A stretch of 64,000 nt of DNA from contig NZ_ATTE01000001.1 in the NCBI RefSeq assembly GCF_000419525.1, positions 682,001 through 746,000 on the forward strand, in the 5' to 3' direction. Under the pieces are notes generated by a model. That model ran no database searches. It was not told the origin of the DNA and saw nothing but the letters and a program-made list of their open reading frames with translations. Shown one piece after another: positions 1 through 8,032 of the stretch. Made by a program: the position numbers and the translations under genes. This DNA is from Leucothrix mucor DSM 2157. GTDB taxonomy: Bacteria > Pseudomonadota > Gammaproteobacteria > Thiotrichales > Thiotrichaceae. The first letter of the stretch is position 1. Each line of letters begins with the position of its first letter.

Positions 1-9
1 AAGGACTAA

Positions 10-762
10 ATGATGGTTGCACTGAAAACGCTGGTTCAAGCGGCTGATGAGTTATTGGACGTGGGTCGTTTTAAAGACTACGCACCCAATGGATTACAGC
101 TTGAGGGCAAGTCGGAGGTGCAACGCATTGTGTCTGGTGTGACAGCCAGTCAGGCTTTGATCGATGCGGCCATTGCGGCCAATGCAGATGTGTTGTTGGT
201 TCACCACGGCTGGTTTTGGCGTGGTGAAGATCAGCGTATTGTCGGCATGAAAAAGCGTCGGATTAAAGCCTTATTGGATAACGATATTAGCTTATTAGGC
301 TATCATCTACCGCTTGATGCACACCCTGAGCTAGGCAATAACGCACAGCTGGCAAAGCGCCTAGGCTTTATTCGCGATGGTGCGATGAATGCGGAAGGGG
401 TTGGTGATTATGGCCACCTTGAGCAAGCGCTTAGCGTGAATGAACTCGCAGAGCGTATGCAGCAGCAATTGCAGCGTACGCCGACCGTCGTTTCTGGCGG
501 TGATCATCCGATCAAAACGATTGCTTGGTGTACCGGTGGCGCACAGTCTTATATCCAACAGGCGATTGCGTTAGGCGTCGATGCTTTTGTAAGTGGTGAG
601 ATTTCTGAGCAAACTACCCATGAAGCACGTGAAAATGGCGTGCATTATTTTGCAGCCGGTCATCACGCTACAGAACGCTATGGCGCACCGGCTTTGGGTG
701 AGTATCTCGCCCAGCAGTTTGGGATTGAACATCAGTTTATTGATATTGATAATCCCGCTTAA
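10..762 (+). CDS. Nif3-like dinuclear metal centre protein (YbgI family)
   Basis: The protein (250 aa) belongs to the Nif3/YbgI/DUF34 family, which forms a toroidal hexamer with a two-metal site; its cellular reaction is not settled. The metal-binding residues are visible: the His pair in LVHHGWFW (H65, H66), H99 and D103 in GYHLPLDAH, and H218 plus E222 in AAGHHATERYG. Length is normal for the short bacterial form. An AGGA ribosome site at 2-5 precedes two adjacent ATG codons at 10 and 13; the second has the better spacing, so the first residue may not be used. The next gene follows after 13 bases, so the two are probably co-transcribed. Family assignment is firm, function is not. Confidence 0.92.
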   Translation: MMVALKTLVQAADELLDVGRFKDYAPNGLQLEGKSEVQRIVSGVTASQALIDAAIAANADVLLVHHGWFWRGEDQRIVGMKKRRIKALLDNDISLLGYHLPLDAHPELGNNAQLAKRLGFIRDGAMNAEGVGDYGHLEQALSVNELAERMQQQLQRTPTVVSGGDHPIKTIAWCTGGAQSYIQQAIALGVDAFVSGEISEQTTHEARENGVHYFAAGHHATERYGAPALGEYLAQQFGIEHQFIDIDNPA

Positions 763-775
763 GTAGGAGCTTAGT

Positions 776-1606
776 ATGTCGCACGAACAGTCGCTATCAG
801 AACACTACCGGCATGGCAGTTTACTGAGTGCTATTGAAGCGGCACTTCCTCAGCTTGGCAAAACTCGCGATACCGTTACCCTCGAAGACCTTGCGCCCGT
901 TGATGAATTTCATATCGGTGGCCGCCTTGCAACGGATCATCTACTAAAGCAACTTCATTTCTCTGACCAAGACCAGTTGCTAGATATCGGCTGTGGCTTA
1001 GGTGGGGCTGCTCGTTATGTCGCTTCCCAATATCATACGCAGGTTACTGGCATTGATCTCACGCCCGAATACATTGAAACGGGTAATGTACTTTCCGAGT
1101 GGCTAAAGCTTGAAAGTTCGGTGACTCTCAAACAGGGAAGCGCACTGGATATGCCATTTCAGGATAATGCCTTTGATGGGGCTTACCTGCTGCATGTTGG
1201 CATGAATATCGAAGATAAAGCAGCTTTGTTCACTGAAATATTTCGTGTATTAAAATCCGGCGCGCGTTTGGGACTCTATGATGTGATGCAGCAAGTAGAG
1301 GGTGACTTGCTTTACCCGCTGCCTTGGGCGACAGAGTCTGCTAGTAGTAATCTGGCGACTGCAGAGGCTTACCGGCAAGCGCTTATTGCAGCTGGGTTTA
1401 CGATTGAGATTGAAAATAATCGCCGTGAATTTGCTTTGTCACTCTTTGAAAAAATGCGGGAGAAAGCAAAGACTGGTAATGGTCCTTCGGCTTTAGGTCT
1501 GCACACCTTAATGCCCGATACTAGCGCCCAAAAAGTAAAAAATATGGTTCGCAATATCAGCAATGGCCTGATTAGTCCTGTTGAAATAATTGCTTTGAAA
1601 CCCTGA
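776..1606 (+). CDS. Class I SAM-dependent methyltransferase
   Basis: A 276-aa methyltransferase. Motif I is LLDIGCGLGG around residue 65, followed by the acidic end of strand 2 (GIDLT) about 22 residues later and a motif IV-like segment (DGAYLLHVGMNI). The N-terminal HIGGRLATDHL segment resembles sarcosine/dimethylglycine and other small-molecule N-methyltransferases, but the substrate cannot be told from sequence. A TAGGAG ribosome site lies just upstream of the ATG. It follows the Nif3-like gene closely and probably shares its transcript. The class I methyltransferase call is firm; a small-molecule rather than nucleic-acid substrate is an inference. Confidence 0.85.
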   Translation: MSHEQSLSEHYRHGSLLSAIEAALPQLGKTRDTVTLEDLAPVDEFHIGGRLATDHLLKQLHFSDQDQLLDIGCGLGGAARYVASQYHTQVTGIDLTPEYIETGNVLSEWLKLESSVTLKQGSALDMPFQDNAFDGAYLLHVGMNIEDKAALFTEIFRVLKSGARLGLYDVMQQVEGDLLYPLPWATESASSNLATAEAYRQALIAAGFTIEIENNRREFALSLFEKMREKAKTGNGPSALGLHTLMPDTSAQKVKNMVRNISNGLISPVEIIALKP

Positions 1607-1634
1607 GTCTATTTCCGTTTCTAGTGATAGCATG

Positions 1635-1663
1635 GTTTTTAGTTGAAACGAAAACCTAAAAAC
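1635..1663. repeat. 8-bp inverted repeat upstream of the DUF2164 gene
   Basis: GTTTTTAG at 1635-1642 and CTAAAAAC at 1656-1663 are exact reverse complements separated by 13 bases, 22 bp before the DUF2164 start. No T-run follows, so it does not look like a terminator. It may be an operator or an mRNA hairpin. Confidence 0.4.
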
Positions 1664-1684
1664 TCCTAATCAAGAGGTACTATC

Positions 1685-1939
1685 ATGGATGAAATTCAAT
1701 TCAGCCAAGCTGAAAAAGAGCAGATGGCACATAAGGTGAAGCGCTACTTTAGCGAAGAACTTGGTCAGGATATTGGTGGCTTTGAAGCGGAATTTCTAAT
1801 CGATTTTTTTGCTAAAGAAATGGGTAGCTACTTTTACAATCGCGGTGTTTATGATGCTGAAACGGTTGTGACAGAGAAAGTGAGCGAAATCTCAGATCTG
1901 TTACTGCAGCTGGAAAAACCAACCTCAAACCCCTCTTAA
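1685..1939 (+). CDS. DUF2164 family protein
   Basis: A small acidic soluble protein (84 aa) matching the DUF2164 pattern: an N-terminal helix rich in Glu and Lys, then GGFEAEFLIDFFAKEMGSYFYNRGVYDA, which is the family core, and a helical C-terminus. No function is established for this family. There are no catalytic motifs and no signal peptide. The ATG follows an AAGAGG ribosome site. It sits between the methyltransferase and the DUF1294 gene with short gaps, so a shared transcript is possible. The family call rests on the recognisable core; nothing in the context points to a role. Confidence 0.8.
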   Translation: MDEIQFSQAEKEQMAHKVKRYFSEELGQDIGGFEAEFLIDFFAKEMGSYFYNRGVYDAETVVTEKVSEISDLLLQLEKPTSNPS

Positions 1940-1968
1940 TTTCTAATAATATAAAAGAGACGCAATAA

Positions 1969-2319
1969 ATGAAAATCCGCACGTTTTCGATCGCATTGGC
2001 GGCTGTGTTTATGGCAGCGCTTGGTGCTTTGGCTCTGGCTGATCGACTGCCATTGTTCGTTATCGTGACTTACGCAGCGATGAGCCTCGTGACCTTTATT
2101 GCGTATTGGCTAGATAAGCGAGCGGCGATAAGCAATACCCGCCGAACTCCTGAAAATACCTTGCATTTATTGGCCTTAGCGTGTGGCTGGCCGGGTGGGC
2201 TAGTCGCTCAGCAGTGGTTGCGACATAAAACACTGAAAGTGCCGTTTCGCTATGTGCTTTGGGCGACAGTATTGTTAAATGCTGGCGTGCTGATTTGGTT
2301 TATTAGTGCTAATTGGTAA
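1969..2319 (+). CDS. DUF1294 family membrane protein
   Basis: A 116-aa inner-membrane protein with about four hydrophobic segments. The family signature is present: YWLDKRAA about one third in, followed by R.TPE..LH and GWPGGLVAQQWLRHKTLK, then a further hydrophobic segment near the C-terminus. DUF1294 proteins have no known activity; in some bacteria the domain is fused to a cold-shock domain, which is absent here. The gene follows DUF2164 by 29 bases and converges on the ABC exporter gene. Confidence 0.82.
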   Translation: MKIRTFSIALAAVFMAALGALALADRLPLFVIVTYAAMSLVTFIAYWLDKRAAISNTRRTPENTLHLLALACGWPGGLVAQQWLRHKTLKVPFRYVLWATVLLNAGVLIWFISANW

Positions 2320-2335
2320 GTGATGTGTTCCAAAG

Positions 2336-2400
2336 TGGAGCCTATGAGTAATGACCTCATAAACTCCATGTTAGCCATAAGGTGATCTCCATAGGCTCCA
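2336..2400. terminator. 11-bp inverted repeat between convergent genes
   Basis: TGGAGCCTATG (2336-2346) and CATAGGCTCCA (2390-2400) are perfect reverse complements with 43 bases between. The element occupies most of the gap between the convergent DUF1294 and ABC exporter genes. It has no clear T-run on either side, so it may be a structured 3' end rather than a classic Rho-independent terminator. Confidence 0.4.
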
Positions 2401-2433
2401 GCTTCGCCATGGCAATTCGTGAAGTAGCCGGCT

Positions 2434-4209
2434 CTAGCGCTCACCCGTCTGTAAGCGCCACAACATGGCATAACTTCCATTACACTTTAATAGTTCATCA
2501 TGCGTGCCAGACTCGGTAATGCGACCATGCTCCAAGACATGAATGCAATGGGCATGGCGTACAGTCGATAAGCGATGCGCAATAATCAAACTGGTACGTC
2601 CAACGATTAAACGGTCCAGCGATCGCTGAATGGCGGCTTCGGTTTCATTATCAACCGCTGAAGTGGCTTCATCGAGTATTAGAATAGGTGGATTCTTTAA
2701 AATGGCACGTGCCAGTGCTAGCCGTTGTCGCTGACCACCAGAGAGTTTCATTCCACGTTCGCCGACTTGAGTGTCATAGCCTTCGGGTAACTGGCTAATA
2801 AATTCATGGGCTTCGGCGGATTTAGCCGCTTCAATTATAGCTTCGCGCGAGACATCATTGCTGCCATAGGCAATATTTTCGGCTACGGTTGCGTCAGCCA
2901 AAAAGGTATCCTGAGCAACATAGCCAATCGCACGGCGCAAATCCTGTAGCTGTATTTCATTAATGGCTTGTCCGTCGAGACAGAGACTGCCTTGTTGTGG
3001 GTCATGAAAGCGTAGTAGCAGTTTAATTAAGGTACTTTTACCGCCACCGGTACTGCCAACAAAGGCAATATTTTCACCGGCATTAATGGTCAGGTTGAGA
3101 TCAGTGATAGCAGACTGTGATTGCCCCGGATAGCTAAAGCTGACGTTGTTAAAAGTAAGTTTGCCTTTCACATCAGCGGCTGATAGCGGTTTACCCTCAT
3201 ATTTAATTTCAATCGGAGTATGTAGCATATCCAATACGCGATCAATGGATGCCATGGAGCGCTGATAGAGATCAGTCATATCCGCTAAGCGGGTCAGAGG
3301 CCAAAGCAGTCGTTGAGTCAGAAACACTAGCGCAGAGTAACTGCCCACGCCAAGCTCGCCATTCAATGTCATAAAGCCGCCATAGAGTAGGGTGAAGATA
3401 AACCCTACCAAAATGGCCATACGAATAACCGGCGTAATGGCGGATGACCAGACAATGGCTTCTTTATTACGTTTGAGGTATTCATCCGAACCTTGACGCA
3501 CTTTTTCAGCTTCGAAGTCTTCAGCGGCATAGGCTTTCACAGTGGCAATACCGCTGAGATTATTATTCAGTCGAGTTGCCAGATTACCGGCAGCGGCGCG
3601 CATGGCAGCATAACGCGGTGCTAAACGGCCTTGAAACCAGAAGGCACCCAGCAGAATAAATGGGATGGGCATTAGCGCTAAAAACGCCAGTTCACTGGTC
3701 AAGGCAAAGAACACACCACTCACCATTAGCGAGCCAACAAACACCTGAATCAGATCATTGGCGCCGCTATTTAAAAAGCGCTCCATCTGGTTGATGTCTT
3801 CATTGAGCACTGAGAGCAGGTTACCGCTGCGGTTTCGCTCAAACCAAGCCATATCCAGTTTCTGTACGTGCTGATAGGCATCCATGCGTAAGTCATGTTG
3901 CAGATTCTGAGCTAGATTACGCCATTTCAAATTGTACAAATACTGAAACAGGGATTCAGCTGCCCAGACAAAGGCGGTGAGAATCGACAATAAAATAATC
4001 TGGTGTTTAGGGTCAGCAATGCCTAGTTTAGACACAAAGGAGTCTTGGCGGTTGACGACCACATCCACCGCAACCCCGATTAGAATTTCCGGCAGCACAT
4101 CAAAAAACTTATTCAAAATCGAATAAATGGTCGCTTTAATAACATCAAGCCGATATTGGCGTGAGTAATTAAACAGGCGCTTCAGAGGATGAACGGCTTG
4201 CATGCTCAT
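2434..4209 (-). CDS. ABC exporter, fused permease/ATPase (MsbA/HlyB-like)
   Basis: A 591-aa half-transporter. The first ~320 residues form a six-helix ABC exporter membrane domain and the last ~230 a nucleotide-binding domain with Walker A (GSTGGGKST), Q-loop, signature [15 protein letters not shown], Walker B with the catalytic Glu (ILILDEATSAVD) and an H-loop His (IAHRLST). Such proteins work as homodimers exporting lipids, peptides or drugs; the substrate is unknown. The chosen ATG at 4209 has an AAGGA site about 8 bases upstream; the longer reading frame reaching 4254 lacks one. The gene stands alone, diverging from proQ. Confidence 0.88.
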   Translation of the reverse strand: MSMQAVHPLKRLFNYSRQYRLDVIKATIYSILNKFFDVLPEILIGVAVDVVVNRQDSFVSKLGIADPKHQIILLSILTAFVWAAESLFQYLYNLKWRNLAQNLQHDLRMDAYQHVQKLDMAWFERNRSGNLLSVLNEDINQMERFLNSGANDLIQVFVGSLMVSGVFFALTSELAFLALMPIPFILLGAFWFQGRLAPRYAAMRAAAGNLATRLNNNLSGIATVKAYAAEDFEAEKVRQGSDEYLKRNKEAIVWSSAITPVIRMAILVGFIFTLLYGGFMTLNGELGVGSYSALVFLTQRLLWPLTRLADMTDLYQRSMASIDRVLDMLHTPIEIKYEGKPLSAADVKGKLTFNNVSFSYPGQSQSAITDLNLTINAGENIAFVGSTGGGKSTLIKLLLRFHDPQQGSLCLDGQAINEIQLQDLRRAIGYVAQDTFLADATVAENIAYGSNDVSREAIIEAAKSAEAHEFISQLPEGYDTQVGERGMKLSGGQRQRLALARAILKNPPILILDEATSAVDNETEAAIQRSLDRLIVGRTSLIIAHRLSTVRHAHCIHVLEHGRITESGTHDELLKCNGSYAMLWRLQTGER

Positions 4210-4339
4210 CAGGACGTTCCTTTGACAGATAGGTGAGGGAAAGCAGTCTATCACAGGCTTATGGCGCTGTGATTCATCTGTTTTGATTGCCTAGATTGGC
4301 ATTATCAGTCGATTTCACGGGAGAATTACAGTAAAAACT

Positions 4340-4348
4340 TGTTATAAT
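4340..4348 (+). promoter_or_regulatory. Extended -10 promoter for proQ
   Basis: TGTTATAAT is a perfect TATAAT hexamer with the TGn extension, which can replace a good -35 box; no clear -35 is seen. The predicted start lies about 33 bases before the proQ ATG. Confidence 0.5.
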
Positions 4349-4387
4349 GATGGCTCAATATTGAATCAAAGATTCAGGATCACTTCG

Positions 4388-4897
4388 ATGACCGATGAAA
4401 AACCTCGTAAAAAGCTCTCCCTAAAGCGCAAGCCCGCTGCGGCTAAAGAAGACGGCGCTCTGTCGACTGAGACCAATAAAAATGGCGATGAAGTTAAGGA
4501 ATTTGTACGTGGTAAAAAACGCGTATTGAAAATGCAGTCTGCGGCGGCTAAAAAAGCCGAGAAAGACAGCCTGCTATCACCTGCTGAAAGACAGTCTCGC
4601 GAACTAAAGCGAATTATGGCTGAGACCTTTTCGGTATGGCGCAGACGACGTCCGCTAGCGATTGGTATTGATGATCAGATAGCGGCTTTTGTTGCTGAAA
4701 AGAATATGGACTACAGCAAGCGCGCAATTAAAAAATTGCTGCGTCGTCATGCTAAGCACAAAAGCTATCTGCAAAATGTGGCGCGTGGTGGAGTGCGGTT
4801 TGATTTGGATGGCACAGAAGTCGGCAAGATTTCACCGGAAGAGCAAGATTATGCCCGTCGTGCGCTAGAAGAGCCTGAAAAGGAAAAAAAGAGATAA
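4388..4897 (+). CDS. proQ: ProQ/FinO-type RNA chaperone
   Basis: A 169-aa RNA-binding protein. The first ~75 residues are a Lys/Arg-rich disordered arm; the FinO/ProQ fold follows from about residue 75 to 150, with the characteristic RPLAIGIDDQI segment and the basic helix RAIKKLLRRHAKHKSYL. The E. coli ProQ C-terminal Tudor-like domain is missing, as in the short forms of this family. ProQ binds structured 3' ends of sRNAs and mRNAs. The ATG at 4388 is preferred over a TTG at 4361; a weak CAGGA site precedes it. A chaperone of this type fits with the presence of sRNA-like units at 23.5-24.1 kb, but that link is only a suggestion. Confidence 0.85.
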   Translation: MTDEKPRKKLSLKRKPAAAKEDGALSTETNKNGDEVKEFVRGKKRVLKMQSAAAKKAEKDSLLSPAERQSRELKRIMAETFSVWRRRRPLAIGIDDQIAAFVAEKNMDYSKRAIKKLLRRHAKHKSYLQNVARGGVRFDLDGTEVGKISPEEQDYARRALEEPEKEKKR

Positions 4898-4899
4898 GT

Positions 4900-4951
4900 T
4901 AACGCGCATCAATCTCAAGATAGGGTGAACAGATGAGACCAATGCGCGTTA
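4900..4951. terminator. 10-bp inverted repeat between convergent genes
   Basis: TAACGCGCAT (4900-4909) and ATGCGCGTTA (4942-4951) are perfect reverse complements, directly after the proQ stop and before the end of the small minus-strand gene. No T-run is present. A structured bidirectional 3' end is the likely role. Confidence 0.4.
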
Positions 4952-4975
4952 GTTGTAACGCGTTGCACTGAGCGA

Positions 4976-5134
4976 TCAGTGCTGTGGAGAATGCTTGTCA
5001 TTAGTCAGGTTTACATTCGCAGCAGGTTTTCCGGATAGAACATACATTTTATAAACGAACCATCCCATACCGCCGAAAATTGCGACTAAAGTAACGATGC
5101 TTAGTAAGGCTGTTTGGCTAAATAAAAATTCCAT
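4976..5134 (-). CDS. Small single-pass membrane protein (DUF3149-like)
   Basis: A 52-aa reading frame beginning MEFLFSQTALLSIV, with one hydrophobic segment at about residues 8-28, a short basic/aromatic stretch (FVYKMY) and a polar tail. The ATG has a GGAGA ribosome site 9-13 bases upstream. Size and layout resemble the DUF3149 group of tiny membrane proteins, though this is a resemblance and not a proven match. An FNR-like site lies upstream. Function unknown. Confidence 0.6.
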   Translation of the reverse strand: MEFLFSQTALLSIVTLVAIFGGMGWFVYKMYVLSGKPAANVNLTNDKHSPQH

Positions 5135-5200
5135 GACGCTCTTCTCCGAATAACTTTTGATTTGATGAGTTAAGTGTAGAGCGCATTCCTTCTGCCTACC

Positions 5201-5214
5201 TTGACTAAAATCAA
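5201..5214. promoter_or_regulatory. FNR/Anr-like box
   Basis: TTGACTAAAATCAA matches the FNR consensus TTGAT-N4-ATCAA at 9 of 10 defined bases. On the minus strand a TACACT -10 element at 5173-5178 predicts a start near 5166, which puts the centre of the box at -41.5, the classical class II position for the small membrane protein gene. It could also act on the pfpI-like gene on the other side. Confidence 0.5.
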
Positions 5215-5330
5215 TTTTCAGCCTTTTTATTAATTTTTTCGCAAATCATTGATGTATTAATCCCTTAATACCTCCTCATTTTCGTTCCATGCTACCGTTA
5301 AGTCCTGTGTTTAATCAGGAGGATAGCATC

Positions 5331-5900
5331 ATGAGTAGTAAGAAAATTCTAATGATCACCGGTGACTTCACCGAAGATTATGAGACGATGGTTCCATTCC
5401 AAACGTTGTTAGCTGTTGGTCATACTGTGCACGCCGTGTGCCCCGAGAAAAAGGCGGGCGATACGGTTGCCACCTGTATTCACGACTTTGAAGGCGATCA
5501 GACCTATACCGAAAAGCGTGGCCATAATTTCGCGCTGAATGCGACTTTCGACGATATCGACCCTGCGGATTATGATGCACTAGTGATTCCGGGTGGACGT
5601 GCGCCAGAGTATTTACGCTTGAATGCGCGCGTGCTGGAGATGGTGCGACACTTTTTTGACACCAATAAGCCAGTAGCCGCTGTGTGCCATGGTGCGCAGA
5701 TTTTAACAGCAGCGGGTGTGTTAAAAGGCCGTGAAGTCTCCGCTTATCCAGCGTGTAAGCCTGAAGTTGAAATGGCTGGCGCCGCCTATTGCGAGATTCC
5801 AATCGATTCTGCAGTCACCGACGGCAATTTAGTGAGTGCGCCAGCTTGGCCAGCACATCCTGCTTGGATGCAGCAGTTTATGGCGCTATTATCGAAATAA
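5331..5900 (+). CDS. DJ-1/PfpI family protein
   Basis: A 189-aa protein of the DJ-1/PfpI superfamily. The nucleophile elbow AVCHGAQ carries the conserved Cys, with the Glu-containing N-terminal motif (GDFTEDYE) and the family motif [15 protein letters not shown]. Members act as glyoxalase III/deglycase-like enzymes, chaperones or proteases; which applies here cannot be told. The ATG at 5331 has a strong AGGAGG site at 5317-5322; the longer frame starting at 5289 is unlikely. The following gene starts 24 bases after the stop, suggesting a two-gene unit. Confidence 0.88.
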   Translation: MSSKKILMITGDFTEDYETMVPFQTLLAVGHTVHAVCPEKKAGDTVATCIHDFEGDQTYTEKRGHNFALNATFDDIDPADYDALVIPGGRAPEYLRLNARVLEMVRHFFDTNKPVAAVCHGAQILTAAGVLKGREVSAYPACKPEVEMAGAAYCEIPIDSAVTDGNLVSAPAWPAHPAWMQQFMALLSK

Positions 5901-5924
5901 GTCAGAGGCTTGGAGGCGGTTGTC

Positions 5925-6275
5925 ATGTGTAAATTATTCATTAATGCGAAGTCAGAAATGTGGGCGAGCCACACCCGGTCACTCAGAATCGATGGCATGG
6001 TGACGAGTGTGCGTTTGGAAGATTATTTCTGGCGAACCATTGATGAAATCGCAGCCCGCGATGGCATGACAGCCCCACAAATGCTCACACGTTTGTATCA
6101 TGAATCCATTGATGCCGGACATGACTTGGGAAATTTCACATCCTTTTTGCGAGTGTGTTGTTTGCGCTATATGCACTTACAGTTAGATGGCTATATTCCC
6201 CGAGATAAGTCAGTGGCATTAGGGGATTTGAATGCGGAAAAGATTCTGGCGGGCGAGTCCAGAATCTACCATTGA
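5925..6275 (+). CDS. Ribbon-helix-helix domain protein
   Basis: A 116-aa protein with a ribbon-helix-helix fold of the RHH_4 type: strand RIDGMVTSVRLED, then helix DYFWRTIDEIAARDGM and helix APQMLTRLYHESIDAG, followed by NFTSFLRVCCLRY, which is a hallmark of this group. These are predicted DNA-binding proteins found alone in many proteobacteria; targets are unknown. The ATG at 5925 has a GGAGG site at 5912-5916. It follows the DJ-1/PfpI gene and may regulate it, but no operator is evident. Confidence 0.8.
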   Translation: MCKLFINAKSEMWASHTRSLRIDGMVTSVRLEDYFWRTIDEIAARDGMTAPQMLTRLYHESIDAGHDLGNFTSFLRVCCLRYMHLQLDGYIPRDKSVALGDLNAEKILAGESRIYH

Positions 6276-6311
6276 AAATGATATTCAGGATGCTGCTAAA
6301 GCACATCCTGA
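6241..6311. terminator. Two tandem hairpins between convergent genes
   Basis: AGATTCTGG (6241-6249) pairs perfectly with CCAGAATCT (6259-6267) over the last codons of the RHH gene, and TCAGGATG (6285-6292) pairs with CATCCTGA (6304-6311) after it. Neither has a T-run. They separate the RHH gene from the convergent liu operon. Confidence 0.4.
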
Positions 6312-6359
6312 CTTAATCTAGTAGAGATTGCTGGCCTGTTTAACACAAGCCAGCAAATC

Positions 6360-7160
6360 TTAGGATTGTTTCCACTCTGGCGTTTTGCGCCGGAAAAAAC
6401 AGTCAATACCATGTTGGGCTTCGGGGCTTTCCCAGCGATCAGCCAAGCAAGCCGCGGTATAATCCAACTGGTCTTCATCCGAGTTTCTAGCCAAGTGCTG
6501 GCATAGAGCTTTAGCTGCGGCTACAGCGCCCGGTGCGCAGTCCAGATACGGCATTACTTCAGCTTCAACTGTGGCATCAAGCTCATCAACGCTACAGGTT
6601 TTAGCGACCAATCCTAGCGTTACAGCGCGTTCGGCATTAAAGATCTGCCCACTCATAAACACCTGTCTGGCAGCGCCTTCACCTAAGCGACGCACAACAT
6701 AAGGCCCGATGGTGGCGGGAATTAACCCTAAGCGCGTTTCGGTTAGCGCAAAGCGAGCGGTATCCACACTGATCACACTGTCGCAGACGGCCATCATGCC
6801 AATGCCACCACCGAAGGCCTGCCCTTGTACCCGAGCAATCAATGGCTTCGGTAGACTATCCAAGTCGCGCAACATAAAGGCTAGCTCTGAGGACTCGGCA
6901 ATTTTCCCTGCACGGTCTTTTTCAGCCTGCGATTGCATCCAGCTTAAATCGCCGCCAGCGCAAAAGCTTTTACCCAAAGCGCTCAGAATAACTACTCGTA
7001 CCGCTTCATTTTCGGCTAACCAAGCGCTAGCGCGACGCAGTTCCTGAATCATTTGGGCATTCAGGGCGTTGTGTTTTTGTTCGCGCGCTAAGGTGAGAGT
7101 CGCAACCCCTCGCTGGTCAACACTTATCTGCAGGTTGTCAAAGTCCGGAGTGCTTATCAT
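6360..7160 (-). CDS. liuC: Methylglutaconyl-CoA hydratase (enoyl-CoA hydratase family)
   Basis: A 266-aa crotonase-fold enzyme, last gene of the liu operon. It should hydrate 3-methylglutaconyl-CoA to HMG-CoA in leucine breakdown. The oxyanion-hole motifs are present: LGKSFCAGGDLSWM near residue 65 and GQAFGGGIGMMAVCD near residue 113, followed by ETRLGLIPATIGPYVV, typical of LiuC/AUH homologues. The start overlaps the stop of liuE by 4 bases, so translation is probably coupled. The specific substrate is inferred from operon context. Confidence 0.9.
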   Translation of the reverse strand: MISTPDFDNLQISVDQRGVATLTLAREQKHNALNAQMIQELRRASAWLAENEAVRVVILSALGKSFCAGGDLSWMQSQAEKDRAGKIAESSELAFMLRDLDSLPKPLIARVQGQAFGGGIGMMAVCDSVISVDTARFALTETRLGLIPATIGPYVVRRLGEGAARQVFMSGQIFNAERAVTLGLVAKTCSVDELDATVEAEVMPYLDCAPGAVAAAKALCQHLARNSDEDQLDYTAACLADRWESPEAQHGIDCFFRRKTPEWKQS

Positions 7161-8029
7161 GCCGTTTTACTCAATTGTTTTTTAACGGAGAGAATGTATT
7201 CGCTAGCCGCGTGCAGTTTCATCGGGTCGATACCCGTTGTATAGCCAGAGCCTGAGAGTAGGGTGAGCACTGAACTGGTGGATACATTGCCTTTAGCGCC
7301 GGGCGCATACGGGCAGCCACCTAAGCCACCAACTGCGGCATCAAAGGTACGAATACCCATTTCTAAGCTGGTCTGAATATTTTCCAACGCTCGGTTGTTG
7401 GTATCGTGATAATGACCTGCTAACAAATGAGCTGGGATAACTTTAAGCACGGCTTCCAGCATTGTTGCTACATTCTCAGGTGTGGCTTTACCGATGGTAT
7501 CGCCCAGTGAGATTTCATAGCAGCCCATTTCCAGCAGTTTCGCCGCGACCATTGCGACAGTTTCCGGAGCAACAGCGCCTTCATAAGGGCATTCCACCAC
7601 GCAAGAAACGTAGCCTCTCACCGGTATACCATCCGCTTTGGCTTGCTGCATAATCGGTTTGAAGCGCTCTAAACTATCTTCGATACTGCAGTTAATATTT
7701 TTCTGGCTAAAGGTTTCCGAAGCCGCGCCAAAGATCGCGACTTCACTGACCTCGGATGCTTTCGCAGCTTCATAGCCTTTTAGATTGGGCGTGAGTGCGG
7801 TATAAGCGACTCCAGCTTTGCGATCTATGCCGGCAAGTACTTCAGCGGCATCGGCCATTTGAGGCACCCATTTGGACGACACAAAGCTGGTGGCTTCGAT
7901 TTTTTGCAGGCCGGAATCGGATAATAAATTGATCAACTCAATCTTATTGGCGGCCGGAATCATTACCGACTCATTTTGCAAGCCGTCGCGCGGCCCCATT
8001 TCAAAGATGGTGACATGTTTGTCTGACAT
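7157..8029 (-). CDS. liuE: Hydroxymethylglutaryl-CoA lyase
   Basis: A 290-aa TIM-barrel lyase that cleaves HMG-CoA into acetyl-CoA and acetoacetate. The N-terminal FEMGPRDGLQNE motif, the metal-binding HYHDTNNRALEN (two His) and the catalytic-Cys loop GLGGCPYAPGAKGNVST are all present. Length is standard for bacterial MvaB/LiuE. It lies 3 bases after liuD and overlaps liuC by 4 bases within the operon. Acetoacetate made here could feed the 3-hydroxybutyrate dehydrogenase at 20.7 kb. Confidence 0.95.
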   Translation of the reverse strand: MSDKHVTIFEMGPRDGLQNESVMIPAANKIELINLLSDSGLQKIEATSFVSSKWVPQMADAAEVLAGIDRKAGVAYTALTPNLKGYEAAKASEVSEVAIFGAASETFSQKNINCSIEDSLERFKPIMQQAKADGIPVRGYVSCVVECPYEGAVAPETVAMVAAKLLEMGCYEISLGDTIGKATPENVATMLEAVLKVIPAHLLAGHYHDTNNRALENIQTSLEMGIRTFDAAVGGLGGCPYAPGAKGNVSTSSVLTLLSGSGYTTGIDPMKLHAASEYILSVKKQLSKTA

Positions 8030-8032
8030 GGT

